DNA from: Anaerococcus vaginalis
GTDB taxonomy: Bacteria; Bacillota; Clostridia; Tissierellales; Peptoniphilaceae
Reading direction: 5' to 3'
NCBI RefSeq assembly: GCF_000307225.1
Contig: NZ_HE978616.1
Coordinates: 272,647 to 336,646, forward strand
Length of the DNA: 64,000 nucleotides
In this document: positions 34,656-43,775 of the stretch, in pieces
How positions within the stretch are numbered: position 1 is the stretch's first letter
Layout of the letters: every line of letters starts with the position of its first letter
Notes under the pieces: model-generated
What the model saw: only the letters and a program-made list of their open reading frames with translations
Told to the model about the DNA's origin: nothing
Databases searched by the model: none
Program-made: the position numbers and the translations under genes

Positions 34656-35555
34656 CTATTTATTTTCTTTTGTTGAATCATTTCCAAGGGCAAAAAATTT
34701 CTTTCTTATTTTTCTTCCAGTTTCTGTTCCAGCTATTCCACCTATTCCTGTTTCTCTTAATGATTCTGGCAAAGTTGATCCAACTTCTCCAGCAGCCTTA
34801 CAAACTTCATCAAAAGGAACTATGCTTGTAATTCCTGCCATAGCCATATCTGCAGAAATAAAAGCATTTACAACTCCTGATGCATTTCTAAATGTACAAG
34901 GATATTCTACAAGTCCTGCGATTGGATCACAAACAAGTCCTAATACATGCAAAAATGCAAAACTTGCTGCGTGAAAACAAACTTCTGGACTTTGATCGTA
35001 AAGGAAACAAGCTGCTGCAGCTCCCATAGCTGCTCCTGATCCAGTTTCTGCTTGACATCCTCCTTCAGCTCCAGCAAAAGAACCATAATATCCAATTATT
35101 TTTCCAATTCCAATAGCAGTTAGCATTGCATCTACAATTTTTTCATCAGAAAATCCCTCTCTTTTTTTGAGAGAAAATAAAATTGCTGGTAAAATTCCAG
35201 AAGAACCTGCAGTTGGACTTGCTACAATTTCTCCCATAGCTGCACTTATCTCTAAAGTAGAAAATGCCATTGCCATTGCTTCTGTTACAAAAGATCCTGT
35301 AATAGATTTTCCCTTTTTAGAATATGTATTCATTTTTTTAGCAAATCCATCAATCATACCCATAGCAGTTTTAGTTTCATGATTTAGATTTCCCTGTGCA
35401 GATTCTTCCATTACCTTAAACATCTCAGTTAAATTAAATAGAATATCTTTTTTATTAATTTGCGATGATTTTAATTCTTCTTCAAGAACCAAATCTTTAA
35501 TATGAAGACCTCTTTTTTCACATTCTTCTATAACTTCTCCTGCTTTTCTAAACAT
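34656..35555 (-). CDS. sdaAA: L-serine dehydratase, iron-sulfur dependent, alpha subunit
   Basis: Catalytic subunit converting L-serine to pyruvate and ammonia with a [4Fe-4S] cluster. At 299 residues it is the separate-subunit form. Cluster and active-site features are visible: ATASPTAGSSGILPA-type segment (VASPTAGSSGILPAILF), AEGGCQAETGSGAAMGAAAA and DPIAGLVEYPCTFRNASG, which hold the conserved Cys residues. The C-terminus is IAGTETGRKIRKKFFALG. The start ATG at 35555 overlaps the sdaAB stop as TAATG. Serine fermentation to pyruvate fits the ldh and ferredoxin present. Confidence 0.95.
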   Translation of the reverse strand: MFRKAGEVIEECEKRGLHIKDLVLEEELKSSQINKKDILFNLTEMFKVMEESAQGNLNHETKTAMGMIDGFAKKMNTYSKKGKSITGSFVTEAMAMAFSTLEISAAMGEIVASPTAGSSGILPAILFSLKKREGFSDEKIVDAMLTAIGIGKIIGYYGSFAGAEGGCQAETGSGAAMGAAAACFLYDQSPEVCFHAASFAFLHVLGLVCDPIAGLVEYPCTFRNASGVVNAFISADMAMAGITSIVPFDEVCKAAGEVGSTLPESLRETGIGGIAGTETGRKIRKKFFALGNDSTKENK

Positions 35556-36220
35556 TATCTAACCCCTTCTATGTAATTTGCATAATCATATCTTTTATTA
35601 TTAATAATTTCATCAATTATATTTTTTTCAAGCTTTTCATTTAATTCGACAATCAAAGTTACCTCATCATCAGCTTTTACGGTTTTCATACTTTCGATAT
35701 TGTAATCATTTGTTGCCAAAAGTTTGCTTACTTCATAAATAACGCCTTTTTGTTCCCTATATCTTAAAATTATTGTTGGAAATTTTCCATTGTAAGAAAT
35801 TAATACATCATTAATTCCAATTATTTCTATATTTCCACCACCAATTGATGAACCAGTAACAGAAGATGTTGTTCCATCTGGATAATAAAATACAATTTTT
35901 GCAGTATTTGGATGTACAGGACCCAAATCATCTTTTATAAAATGATATTCAAGTCCCTCTTTTTTTGCAATTTCAAAGGAATCTCTTAATCTTTTATCGT
36001 TTGGCTTAAATCCCAAAACTCCTGCAAGAAGAGCCTTGTCAGTTCCATGTCCCTTGTAAGTTTGGGCAAATGATCCATGAAGATGAAAATCAACCCTAGT
36101 AAAACCATCTTTAACAATTGATATAGCAACTTGTCCAATTCTCGCAGCTCCAGCAGTGTGAGATGAAGATGGACCTATCATAATGGGCCCAATTATATCA
36201 AAAACACCATATTCTTTCAT
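35555..36220 (-). CDS. sdaAB: L-serine dehydratase, iron-sulfur dependent, beta subunit
   Basis: Partner subunit of sdaAA. The start MKEYGVFDIIGPIMIGPSSS then HTAGAARIGQVA is the family signature. A C-terminal ACT domain (about residues 148-221: PTIILRYREQKGVIYEVSKL) probably senses serine. Length 221 residues is normal. The ATG at 36220 follows AAAAGGAGGCATT. First gene of the two-gene operon sdaAB-sdaAA. Confidence 0.95.
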   Translation of the reverse strand: MKEYGVFDIIGPIMIGPSSSHTAGAARIGQVAISIVKDGFTRVDFHLHGSFAQTYKGHGTDKALLAGVLGFKPNDKRLRDSFEIAKKEGLEYHFIKDDLGPVHPNTAKIVFYYPDGTTSSVTGSSIGGGNIEIIGINDVLISYNGKFPTIILRYREQKGVIYEVSKLLATNDYNIESMKTVKADDEVTLIVELNEKLEKNIIDEIINNKRYDYANYIEGVR

Positions 36221-36330
36221 AATGCCTCCTTTTATATTTTTTATTTATAAAAACCTTTGCATTTTATATATAATTACTCGCTTTTCATTATTATATTACT
36301 CTTTTTATAAAAAAATAAAAGCTGATCAAA

Positions 36331-36358
36331 TTTATTTTGCAAAAATTTGCAAAATAAA
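36331..36358 (-). terminator. stem-loop after the YwaF-like gene
   Basis: TTTATTTTGCAAA and its exact complement form a 12-13-bp stem near the 3' end of the gene. The stem is AT-rich and lacks a long T run, so it is a weak terminator at best. Confidence 0.45.
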
Positions 36359-36359
36359 A

Positions 36360-37096
36360 TCAATCAACTTTAAGTAGTTTTAGTTTCTTAAAAATAAAAT
36401 AATTTAATATAATGGAAAAATTATATAAAATTCCTACCAATATAAAATAAATAAAATTAGGTAATTTTTTCAAAAGTTCTGTAAAAATTGGGCTATGGCT
36501 TAAATAAGCATAATTCAAATTATATTTTATATTAACAATTTCCGTAATTATTAAAAATATATTTACAAAAATAAACAAAAATTTCAAATTATCCTTGCTA
36601 AGACGAACCTCATCAACCAAAAGGAAAAACAAGGAAACCCAAAATACTAGAAAATGTGTTAAAAAGAAATTTACATACATAATATGAGGCCAAGAATACG
36701 CCATTAAATCTGGATAACAAAGCCCCATTAAACCTCCTATTAAGCCCCAAAAAATTGTAAGAATTTTTAAATTTTTTGAATTATATAATAGGGCGAAAAA
36801 TCCACTATAAATACTTATTCTACAAGTATATAAAGGAAGTCCTTCTCCAATAGCATCATTTCTTATAAGACAAATAAAATATAAAAAACTAAGTTGCTGA
36901 AATGCCAACAAAAAAGCTAAAATATATTTTGTGAATTTGTATATATTTTTATTTTCCCTGATTTCTTTTCTATATTTATATATTAAAATTGCAACAAATA
37001 TCATAAATGAAAATAAAAAAGATGTAATAATCCATAAGAATTAAAAACAAATCCATCTTCTTCTTTTCTTAAAAATTCTTTTATAAATTCTGACAT
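36360..37096 (-). pseudogene. YwaF/TIGR02206 family membrane protein, frameshifted as assembled
   Basis: Integral membrane protein of unknown function with about seven helices. The main frame (36360-37004) holds the family features: QQLSFLYFICLIRNDAIGEG then LPLYTCRISIYSGFFALLYN and YPDLMAYSWPHIMYVNFFLTH. The true N-terminus, MSEFIKEFLRKEEDGFVFNS from ATG 37096 (with AGGAGTAATT upstream), lies in another frame. It joins as LLHLFLFSFMIFVAILIY if one T is added at the run 37015-37020. Corrected length is about 245 residues. Probably an error rather than a real mutation. Confidence 0.82.
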
Positions 37097-37162
37097 AATT
37101 ACTCCTGAATATATATTTAATATCATACAATAATTTAAAGATTAAGTCTATATAATTTATAA

Positions 37163-37204
37163 AAAATAAGCCTAGCTGTAATTAAAATTACAAACTAGAC
37201 TTTT
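37163..37204 (-). terminator. intrinsic terminator after the beta-lactamase-like gene
   Basis: AAGTCTAG and CTAGGCTT close a stem with an inner GTAATT/AATTAC pairing. On the minus strand it is followed by ATTTTTTATAA. Confidence 0.75.
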
Positions 37205-37209
37205 AAAAC

Positions 37210-38212
37210 TCAATTATTTTTTTCTCCAAATTCTATGAATGCTTCTGAAATTTTCTTTCCAAGATTTTGCATTGCATCAAATTGTGGACCAGATCTATCT
37301 TCTACTGGTTTAGAATTTTGACTTAAAAAAGAAATCGCAAAAATATCTTCACCAACTCCAATTAGGGCGGCATCATTTTCTACACCTATATTTGGTAACT
37401 CTCCTGATTTATTGAGACCCTTTGCACTTTTTGGTAATTTTGATAATAATTTAAAATTAGAAGTTGTATTATTTTCTGCCATAGCTTTCATTAATTTATT
37501 AGAATGATCTCTATTTACGATTTTTCCATAATAAATTGCTTTTAAAGCCATATTAAGATCTTTTGCATTTGCCATATTTTCCTTGCCGTCTTGAAGCATT
37601 TTCCTATAAAGAGTCGTTCTATTTTTGCCAGTAATTTTTCTAATAATTTCTCCAACATTTTTACTGGCGTTTTCCATATTATTTTTTCCGATTAAATCTA
37701 TGAGCCTATTTGTCGCCTCATTATTTGAATCTTTTAACATTAAATAAATATCATTTTCTACATTTTCTTCTTTCAAAATTCCAGATTCAACCTGCCTATA
37801 AGCTTCAAGACCTATAAAAATTTTTATAGTTGAAGCTGAAGGTAAAGCTTCGTTTTTAGAATCGGATTTTCTTTCGATAGAAATATTAGATTTTCCCTTA
37901 ATTGTATCAACAGCAATCTGCCAATTTCCATCTAATTTTTTGCTTTCTTCGCTTATTATATTATTTATTTTTTTGGAAAGCATATCATTTTTTGAAGATT
38001 CTTTTTATTTTTTGAATTTTTTTCATTAGAATCATAAATATTTTTTATTTCATTCAAATATTTATCAGATTTGAAACCACTTGGGGGTTTTTTGATAAAT
38101 TAATATTCTTTTTTATATTTTTTTCTGCCTTTGATAGGTTAGGATTAAAAATCAAAGTCATAGTAATTGTAGACAAGGCAAAACTATATAATAATTTTCT
38201 ATGTTTTCTCAT
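37210..38212 (-). pseudogene. secreted class A beta-lactamase-like serine hydrolase, two frameshifts as assembled
   Basis: The main frame (37210-37983) has the penicilloyl-serine features: S-x-x-K as SASTIK (residues 49-54 of that piece), an S-D-N equivalent in LKDSNNEATN, and a K-T-G equivalent as KSGELPN. No E-x-x-x-N omega-loop motif stands out, so true penicillin hydrolysis is uncertain. Upstream, ATG 38212 (GAGGAAAC before it) starts a signal peptide, MRKHRKLLYSFALSTITMTL. Two single missing A (runs at 38088-38093 and 38002-38006) separate it from the main frame. Restored, it is a secreted protein of about 334 residues. A muropeptide or antibiotic substrate is possible. Confidence 0.78.
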
Positions 38213-38283
38213 AGTTTCCTCACAAATTTTATTTCTAATTTTATGCTAGACCAAATACACATTAGTGTCATATTTTTGTCCAT

Positions 38284-38766
38284 TTACTTATGATAAGGCT
38301 CGTTGTTTATAATTTTGTAGGCCCTATAAATTTGTTCTATTAAAATTAATCTCATAAGCTTATGGGGAAAGGTCATTTTTGAAAAGGACAATTTATAATC
38401 TGCTTTTTGGCTTATTTTTTTTGAAAGGCCATTTGAGCCACCAATTATAAAAACCAAATCTTTTCCCATTCCATAAGTCATTTGCTCTTTTATTAATTGT
38501 GCAAATTTTTCTGAAGATAGACTTTTTCCTTCAATTTCTAAGCTTATTATATAAGAATTTTCTTTTATTTTTTTTAAAATCCTATCAGCTTCCCTTTCCT
38601 TTACTATTTCCAATTCTTTTTTTGATAAATTTTCCGGGGCTTTTTCATCATTTACTTCAAATATTTTTAGTTTCACATAGGGCTTTAATCTTTTTTCGTA
38701 TTCACTTATGGCATCTTTAAAATATTTTTCTTTTATTTTTCCCACGCTTACTATTGATATATTCAT
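38284..38766 (-). CDS. rlmH: 23S rRNA (pseudouridine(1915)-N3)-methyltransferase
   Basis: SPOUT-fold SAM enzyme that methylates pseudouridine 1915 in helix 69 of 23S rRNA. At 160 residues the length is standard. Landmarks are [40 protein letters not shown] (SAM knot), [20 protein letters not shown] and the end [14 protein letters not shown], a family hallmark. The start overlaps the trmB stop as ATGA. An upstream partner modifying tRNA (trmB) makes this a small RNA-modification operon. Confidence 0.97.
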   Translation of the reverse strand: MNISIVSVGKIKEKYFKDAISEYEKRLKPYVKLKIFEVNDEKAPENLSKKELEIVKEREADRILKKIKENSYIISLEIEGKSLSSEKFAQLIKEQMTYGMGKDLVFIIGGSNGLSKKISQKADYKLSFSKMTFPHKLMRLILIEQIYRAYKIINNEPYHK

Positions 38767-39395
38767 TTATTAAATCTCGCTTTTATATAATAGATTGGCA
38801 TTTTCTTATTTCTAAATTTTCTTTCATACTCACTTATATATTTGCTCTTTTCTTCTGATATAGCTTCATTTTTTTCGATTATATCCATAGAAAATTCTTC
38901 AAAATATTTAAGTGAAGCATCATATAATTCTTTATTATCTGTTTTAAGTTCCAAAACTGCCCTATCTTTTATTATATTTTTATACCTTTTTAAAAACCTT
39001 TCATGGCTTAGTCTTCTTTTGTGGTGGCGTCTTTTTGGCCAAGGAGTTGAAAAATTCAAATATATTCTTGAAATTTCTCCATTTTCAAATATTTCTTCTA
39101 AATTTTCAGCATCTGCTATAAGACCCCTTACATTAGTGATATCATTTGCCCTTATTTTTCTACTAGCAACTACAAAAGCATTTGTATTTACCTCAAGACC
39201 TATAAAATTTTTATCGGGCTTGTCCTTAGCAATTTCAACTAAAAAATCTCCCCTGCCCGCACCAATTTCTAAATATATTTCATTATCATTGCCAAAAATT
39301 TCTTGCCACTTGCCCTTATTTTCCTTTCCATCAAAATAGATAAGATGATTTTCTTTCATTTCTGGAATTGCATTTTCTTTAAATCTTAATCTCAT
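38763..39395 (-). CDS. trmB: tRNA (guanine(46)-N7)-methyltransferase
   Basis: Methylates G46 in the variable loop of tRNAs. The SAM motif [14 protein letters not shown] is near residue 43, [10 protein letters not shown] follows near 65, and the catalytic segment [20 protein letters not shown] is near 118-138. Length 210 residues is normal. It overlaps rlmH by four bases. Start ATG at 39395; upstream AAGAAAGGAT gives a moderate ribosome site. Confidence 0.96.
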   Translation of the reverse strand: MRLRFKENAIPEMKENHLIYFDGKENKGKWQEIFGNDNEIYLEIGAGRGDFLVEIAKDKPDKNFIGLEVNTNAFVVASRKIRANDITNVRGLIADAENLEEIFENGEISRIYLNFSTPWPKRRHHKRRLSHERFLKRYKNIIKDRAVLELKTDNKELYDASLKYFEEFSMDIIEKNEAISEEKSKYISEYERKFRNKKMPIYYIKARFNK

Positions 39396-39580
39396 TTTTT
39401 ATCCTTTCTTTTAAGTATTAGTTTACAAAATATTCCTAATAAAAACAAGAAAGACTAAATCAAATTTATCTATCTTTGAGCTAATATTATTTTTCTCATT
39501 TTTTATAAGTTATTTAAGATTTATGTTTAAATATATTTTTATTGGATAAAAAATTATAGAAGTTATTTTAGGAGAGTAAA

Positions 39581-40495
39581 ATGAAAGATTTAGAAAAATT
39601 CTTAAAACTTGCTTTAGTCCAAGCAGAACCAATTTTATTTGATAAAAAAGCTTGTATTGATAAGACTATCTCTTTAATTAAAGAAACAAAAAAAGAAAAT
39701 CCAGACCTAATAGTTTTTCCAGAACTTTTTATTCCTGGTTATCCTGTTGGAATGAATTTTGGGTTTAGTGTTGGTAAAAGAGATGAAAATGGAAGAGAAG
39801 ATTGGCTTAGATACTATAAGGCATCCATTGTTGAAGGTGATGAAGATTTTTTGAAATTAAAAAAATGTGCCATTGATTTAAAATCATATCTTAGCATTGG
39901 TTTTTCTGAAAGAGATAAAATAAGTGGTTCTTTGTATAATTCTAATGTGATTTTTGAACCAGATGGTTCATATAAAATTCACAGAAAATTAAAACCAACT
40001 GGATCTGAAAGAGTAGTTTGGGCTGATGCTGATAAAAATTATTTTCCAATTACAAAAAGTCCTTGGGGAAATATGGGAAGTTTGATCTGTTGGGAATCTT
40101 ATATGCCCCTTGCAAGGGTTGCCCTTTATCAAAAAGGAATTACCATTTATATTTCTCCAAACACAAATGACAATCCAGAATGGCAAGATACAATAAAACA
40201 CATAGCAATTGAAGGCAAATGCTATTTTATAAATTCTGATATGATAATAAAAAAATCATCATATCCTAAAAATCTAAACGAAAATATTTCACATTTACCA
40301 GATTTAGTTTGCAAAGGAGGATCATGTGTAATTGATCCATTCGGACACTATCTTACAAAACCAGTTTGGGATAAAGAAGAAATAATTTATGCAAATCTTG
40401 ATATGGATTTAGTCAAATCTTCAAAAATGGAACACGATCCAATTGGGCATTATGCAAGAAATGATGTTTTAGATTTGAAAATTACTGAAAAATAA
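39581..40495 (+). CDS. nitrilase (carbon-nitrogen hydrolase family, branch 1)
   Basis: Hydrolyses a nitrile to acid and ammonia. The Glu-Lys-Cys triad is complete: Glu in VFPELFIPGYPVG (about residue 48), Lys in HRKLKPTGSERVVW (about 131) and Cys in GSLICWESYMPLARVA (about 166). The C-W-E-x-x-x-P pattern after Cys is that of true nitrilases rather than amidases. Length 304 residues is slightly short for the group. The ATG at 39581 follows TTTTAGGAGAGTAAA. It stands alone; no aldoxime or cyanide pathway is nearby, so the physiological substrate is unknown. Confidence 0.9.
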   Translation: MKDLEKFLKLALVQAEPILFDKKACIDKTISLIKETKKENPDLIVFPELFIPGYPVGMNFGFSVGKRDENGREDWLRYYKASIVEGDEDFLKLKKCAIDLKSYLSIGFSERDKISGSLYNSNVIFEPDGSYKIHRKLKPTGSERVVWADADKNYFPITKSPWGNMGSLICWESYMPLARVALYQKGITIYISPNTNDNPEWQDTIKHIAIEGKCYFINSDMIIKKSSYPKNLNENISHLPDLVCKGGSCVIDPFGHYLTKPVWDKEEIIYANLDMDLVKSSKMEHDPIGHYARNDVLDLKITEK

Positions 40496-40544
40496 ATTTA
40501 AAAACTAGTTTATTAAAATCGCAAAATATTAATATTTTATACGA

Positions 40545-40586
40545 AAAATCTCGACAAATAAGATTTATTTAGTTGAGATTTTTTAT
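40545..40586 (+). terminator. intrinsic terminator after nitrilase
   Basis: AAATCTCGAC and GTTGAGATTT pair (one G-T) and are followed by TTTATTTG. Confidence 0.75.
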
Positions 40587-40637
40587 TTGAATTAAAAAAA
40601 TACATTCACCAAATATTTAATAAAAAATTTTTTCGGA

Positions 40638-40671
40638 TTGACAACGATATACTATGTTGTACAATGTATAT
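40638..40671 (+). promoter_or_regulatory. padR promoter with embedded PadR-type operator
   Basis: TTGACA (40638-40643), a 16-bp spacer and TACAAT (40660-40665). A 25-bp dyad (40647-40671; arms ATATAC and GTATAT, inner TGT and ACA) covers the spacer and -10, as expected for PadR autorepression. Confidence 0.75.
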
Positions 40672-40705
40672 AGCTTAGGCAGGGACTATTTAGAAAGGAC
40701 TTTTT

Positions 40706-41035
40706 ATGAATGAAGAATGGATTTCACAAATAAAACGTGGAACTTTAGAATTTGCAATTCTAATTTTAATTAAGAAAAAAGACAGATATGGATATGATTT
40801 GATTCAGACTCTTGAAAAATATCCAATGCTACAAACGAAAGAGAGTACTGTTTACCCCCTTCTTAGAAGACTTTTAAAAAATAATTATTTAGAAGCTTAT
40901 TGGAAAAATATGGAAGAAGGAACTCCACCGAGAAAATATTATAGGCTTACAGATTTTGGAAGTCTTTACTTAAAAACTTTAGAAAAAGATTGGCTAGTCC
41001 TAGTAGAAAATATTTCAAATCTTAGAGAGGAATAA
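40706..41035 (+). CDS. PadR family transcriptional regulator
   Basis: A 109-residue winged-helix repressor. Typical features are QIKRGTLEFAILILIKKKDR, YGYDLIQTLEKYP, the recognition region ESTVYPLLRRLLKNNYLEAY and PPRKYYRLTDFGSLYL with its wing. The ATG at 40706 follows AGAAAGGACTTTTT. It is the first gene of an operon with a DUF1700 membrane protein, a very common pairing in which PadR controls the membrane protein. A palindrome over its own promoter supports autorepression. The inducing signal is unknown. Confidence 0.93.
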   Translation: MNEEWISQIKRGTLEFAILILIKKKDRYGYDLIQTLEKYPMLQTKESTVYPLLRRLLKNNYLEAYWKNMEEGTPPRKYYRLTDFGSLYLKTLEKDWLVLVENISNLREE

Positions 41036-41038
41036 AAA

Positions 41039-41620
41039 ATGGAAAATAATAAAATTAACGATAATTTAGAAAAATATTTGTTGCAAGTAGACAAAAATTT
41101 AAAATATATGTCAATTTCAGAAAAAACTGACATATTGAGTGAACTTAAAAATTCATTTTATGAAAGACTTAATAATGGACAAAGTGCTGAGTACATAATC
41201 TCTAAAATGGAAAGTCCAAAAGACTTAGCCTTTTCTTATATGAGTGATAGCATTGTAAAAAGCAAAGATTTTTCCTTTAAAAATTTAATTATGGCTATAG
41301 GATTTTATTCTTATGCTTCACTAGCTTGGATTTCTTTAATACCAACCCTTGCAATACTTTCTATTTCCTTTTTCTTCTCCAGTGGTATAAGTGTATTAGC
41401 AGGAGTAATGGGACTTTTTAAAGGGATAATTCACATTAAACCAATTGATGAAATGAAATTTATATTTTTTGGATTTGAATTAAAAGGATTCTCAGCCTTA
41501 ATTGCAGGTCTTATTTTGGCCTTATTATTTTTTATAATCGGTATTTTATTTTGGAAAGCCACAATCATAACGATTAAATTCTTGCAAAATAAAAAATGGA
41601 AATTAAAATATGCAAAATGA
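41039..41620 (+). CDS. DUF1700 family membrane protein
   Basis: A 193-residue protein of the PadR-associated DUF1700 family. The N-terminal soluble part (EKYLLQVDKNLKYMSISEKT then DILSELKNSFYERLNNG) is the helical, HAAS-like region. It is followed by IISKMESPKDLAFSYMSDSI and three or four membrane helices. The ATG at 41039 follows GAGAGGAATAAAAA. It ends overlapping the next hydrolase gene by 11 bases. Function is unknown; such proteins may sense envelope stress. Confidence 0.88.
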   Translation: MENNKINDNLEKYLLQVDKNLKYMSISEKTDILSELKNSFYERLNNGQSAEYIISKMESPKDLAFSYMSDSIVKSKDFSFKNLIMAIGFYSYASLAWISLIPTLAILSISFFFSSGISVLAGVMGLFKGIIHIKPIDEMKFIFFGFELKGFSALIAGLILALLFFIIGILFWKATIITIKFLQNKKWKLKYAK

Positions 41621-42259
41621 TAAGGTAAAAATATTATTTTTGCATGGACTTGGACAAAATAAAAAATCTTTTGATAAGACTATAGAAAATATTAATTTTA
41701 AAGATATTGAAAATATTGATTTAATTCCAAATAATAGTAAAGATTTAACCTTTTTTGACATAGCAGATATGTTAGAAAATAAAATCAAAGGCATAAAAAA
41801 ACCAATAATTATTTGTGGAATAAGCCTTGGTGCTATCTTAGCTATGGAATTATATTTTAGAAATCCAGAAAAAATAGCTGGCTTAATTCTAATTGCACCA
41901 CAATATAAGATTCCAAAAATAATTATGAATTTCCAAAATCTTATTTTTAAAATTATGCCAGAAAATTTTTTTAAAAAACAAAAATATCAAAAAATAATAT
42001 GATCTCTATAGCCTCATCAATTAAAAACCTAGATTATAGTAAAAAAATAAATAAAATTTCTACGGATGTTTTTATAGTTTGTGGAAAAAAAGATAGGGCA
42101 AATTTAAAAGCAGCAAAATCATTAAATAAATTAATTCCAAATTCTAATTTATTTTTGATCCAAAATTCTCGTCATGAAGTTAATATTGACGCTCCAGAAA
42201 AGCTTTCTGAAATAATAAATTTGACTTATAAAAATTTTCAAAAAAATACTAGAAATTAG
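41610..42259 (+). pseudogene. alpha/beta hydrolase, frameshifted as assembled
   Basis: Small hydrolase downstream of DUF1700. The first piece (41610-42002) has ILFLHGLGQNKKSFDKTI and the nucleophile in IICGISLGAILAMELYF. The second (41999-42259) has VFIVCGKKDRANLKAAKSLN (acid) and the His in IQNSRHEVNIDAPEKL. They join as KYQKNNMISIASSIKNLDYS when one A is added at the run 41989-41994. Corrected length is about 216 residues, with an intact Ser-Asp-His triad. Substrate unknown. The break is likely an error. Confidence 0.82.
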
Positions 42260-42286
42260 CATAAAACTAATTTCTAGTATTTTTTA
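42245..42286 (+). terminator. bidirectional terminator between the hydrolase gene and livF
   Basis: AATACTAGAAATTAG pairs perfectly with CTAATTTCTAGTATT (15 bp), followed by TTTTT. It contains the hydrolase stop codon and lies just beyond the convergent livF stop. Confidence 0.9.
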
Positions 42287-42991
42287 AATTCCCAAATATG
42301 CACTTTTTACAGCTGGATCATTTTTAAGCTTTTCAGCCTTATCCTCTTTTACAATTTTTCCTGTTTCTATAACATATGCCCTATCTGAAATATCCAAGGC
42401 AAGATTTGCATTTTGTTCTACAAGCAAAATTGTCGAACCTTCTTCTTTTAAAATTTTTATTGTTTCAAATATTTTTTCTACATAAAGAGGAGAAAGTCCC
42501 ATTGAAGGTTCATCTAATAATAACAATTTTGGATTTGTCATTATTGCCCTTGCCATAGCAAGCATTTGTTGTTCTCCTCCTGAAAGAGTTCCTGCTTTTT
42601 GATTTTTTCTATCTTTTAAAACAGGAAAAAGCTCATATATCCTTTTTATCTTGTCTTGTTTTTCTTTTTCTTTTAGATTTGTAGCAACGGAACCTAAATT
42701 TATATTATCCAAAACTGAAAGATTTGAAAAAACTCTTCTCCCCTCTGGAACTTGTGCTATTCCAAGCCTTGTTACCTTAAATGCTTTTTTATTTGTAATA
42801 TCTTCATTTTCAAAAGTTACTTTTCCACTTCTTTTTTCAAGCAATGAAGATATAGCTTGAAGGGTAGTAGTTTTTCCTGCTCCATTTGCTCCAATTAAAG
42901 AAACTACTTCTTTTTTATTTACCTTTAAAGAAATATCCTTAATAGCATGAATATTTCCATAATATACGTTTAAATTTTCTACACTAAGCAT
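42284..42991 (-). CDS. livF: branched-chain amino acid ABC transporter, ATP-binding protein LivF
   Basis: One of two ATPases driving Leu/Ile/Val import. Walker A is SLIGANGAGKTTTL, the signature GTLSGGEQQMLAMARA, Walker B LLLDEPSMGLSP and the H-loop equivalent LLVEQNANLALDIS (Gln, as usual in LivF). From ATG 42991 (GGAG six bases upstream) it has 235 residues, standard for LivF. It overlaps the livG end. Last gene of the livJ-livH-livM-livG-livF operon. Confidence 0.95.
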   Translation of the reverse strand: MLSVENLNVYYGNIHAIKDISLKVNKKEVVSLIGANGAGKTTTLQAISSLLEKRSGKVTFENEDITNKKAFKVTRLGIAQVPEGRRVFSNLSVLDNINLGSVATNLKEKEKQDKIKRIYELFPVLKDRKNQKAGTLSGGEQQMLAMARAIMTNPKLLLLDEPSMGLSPLYVEKIFETIKILKEEGSTILLVEQNANLALDISDRAYVIETGKIVKEDKAEKLKNDPAVKSAYLGI

Positions 42992-43775
42992 TTTCTTCTC
43001 CATATCCACTTCCAAGATATGCACTTACTACATCATCTTTTTTAACAACTTCTTCTGGTTTTCCTTCTGCTATAACTATGCCGTGATTTAGTACATATAA
43101 TTTTTCACAAATTCCCAAAACTAATTTCATATCATGTTCTATTAGAACTATTGATAGATTAAAATTGTCTCTTATCATCCTAATTGTATCCATCAAAGAT
43201 TCTGTTTCTATCGCATTCATACCAGCAGCTGGTTCATCTAATAATAATACTTTTGGATTTGTTGCAAGAGCTCTTGCTATTTCCAACTTTCTTTGAGCTC
43301 CATATGATAAATTTCCTGCACTTTCATTCGCATATGCCCCAAGACCTAAAATTTTTAAAATATCCAAAGCTTTTTTTGTAGCTTCTCTTTCTTCTTTCCA
43401 ATAACTACTAAGCCTTAACATTCCATCAAAAATTTTATATCTCATATCTTTGTTCATAGCAACTTTTACATTATCTACTACTGATAAATAATCAAATAAT
43501 CTTATATTTTGAAAAGTTCTTGCTATACCTTTTTGACTTAATTTATGGACAGGAAATCCTGTTATATTTTCTCCATCAAGATAAATTGATCCTTCTGTTG
43601 GTTGGTAAACTCCACTTAGCATATTAAAAACCGTAGTTTTTCCTGCTCCATTAGGTCCAATCAAACCAATCAAATCTTTTTCTTTTACATCAAGATTAAA
43701 TCCATTTACTGCCTTTAATCCACCAAATGAAATGGAAATATTATCACATTTTAAAATTGATCTTCTTTTATCCAT
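42984..43775 (-). CDS. livG: branched-chain amino acid ABC transporter, ATP-binding protein LivG
   Basis: Second ATPase of the Liv importer. Walker A is LIGPNGAGKTTVFNML, the signature LSYGAQRKLEIARALA, Walker B LLLDEPAAGMNAIET and the H-loop VLIEHDMKLVLGIC. The variant L-S-Y-G-x-Q signature is normal in LivG. ATG 43775 follows AAGGAGCAAATA, giving 263 residues; a longer reading overlaps livM without a ribosome site. It overlaps livM and livF by eight bases each. Confidence 0.95.
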   Translation of the reverse strand: MDKRRSILKCDNISISFGGLKAVNGFNLDVKEKDLIGLIGPNGAGKTTVFNMLSGVYQPTEGSIYLDGENITGFPVHKLSQKGIARTFQNIRLFDYLSVVDNVKVAMNKDMRYKIFDGMLRLSSYWKEEREATKKALDILKILGLGAYANESAGNLSYGAQRKLEIARALATNPKVLLLDEPAAGMNAIETESLMDTIRMIRDNFNLSIVLIEHDMKLVLGICEKLYVLNHGIVIAEGKPEEVVKKDDVVSAYLGSGYGEENA

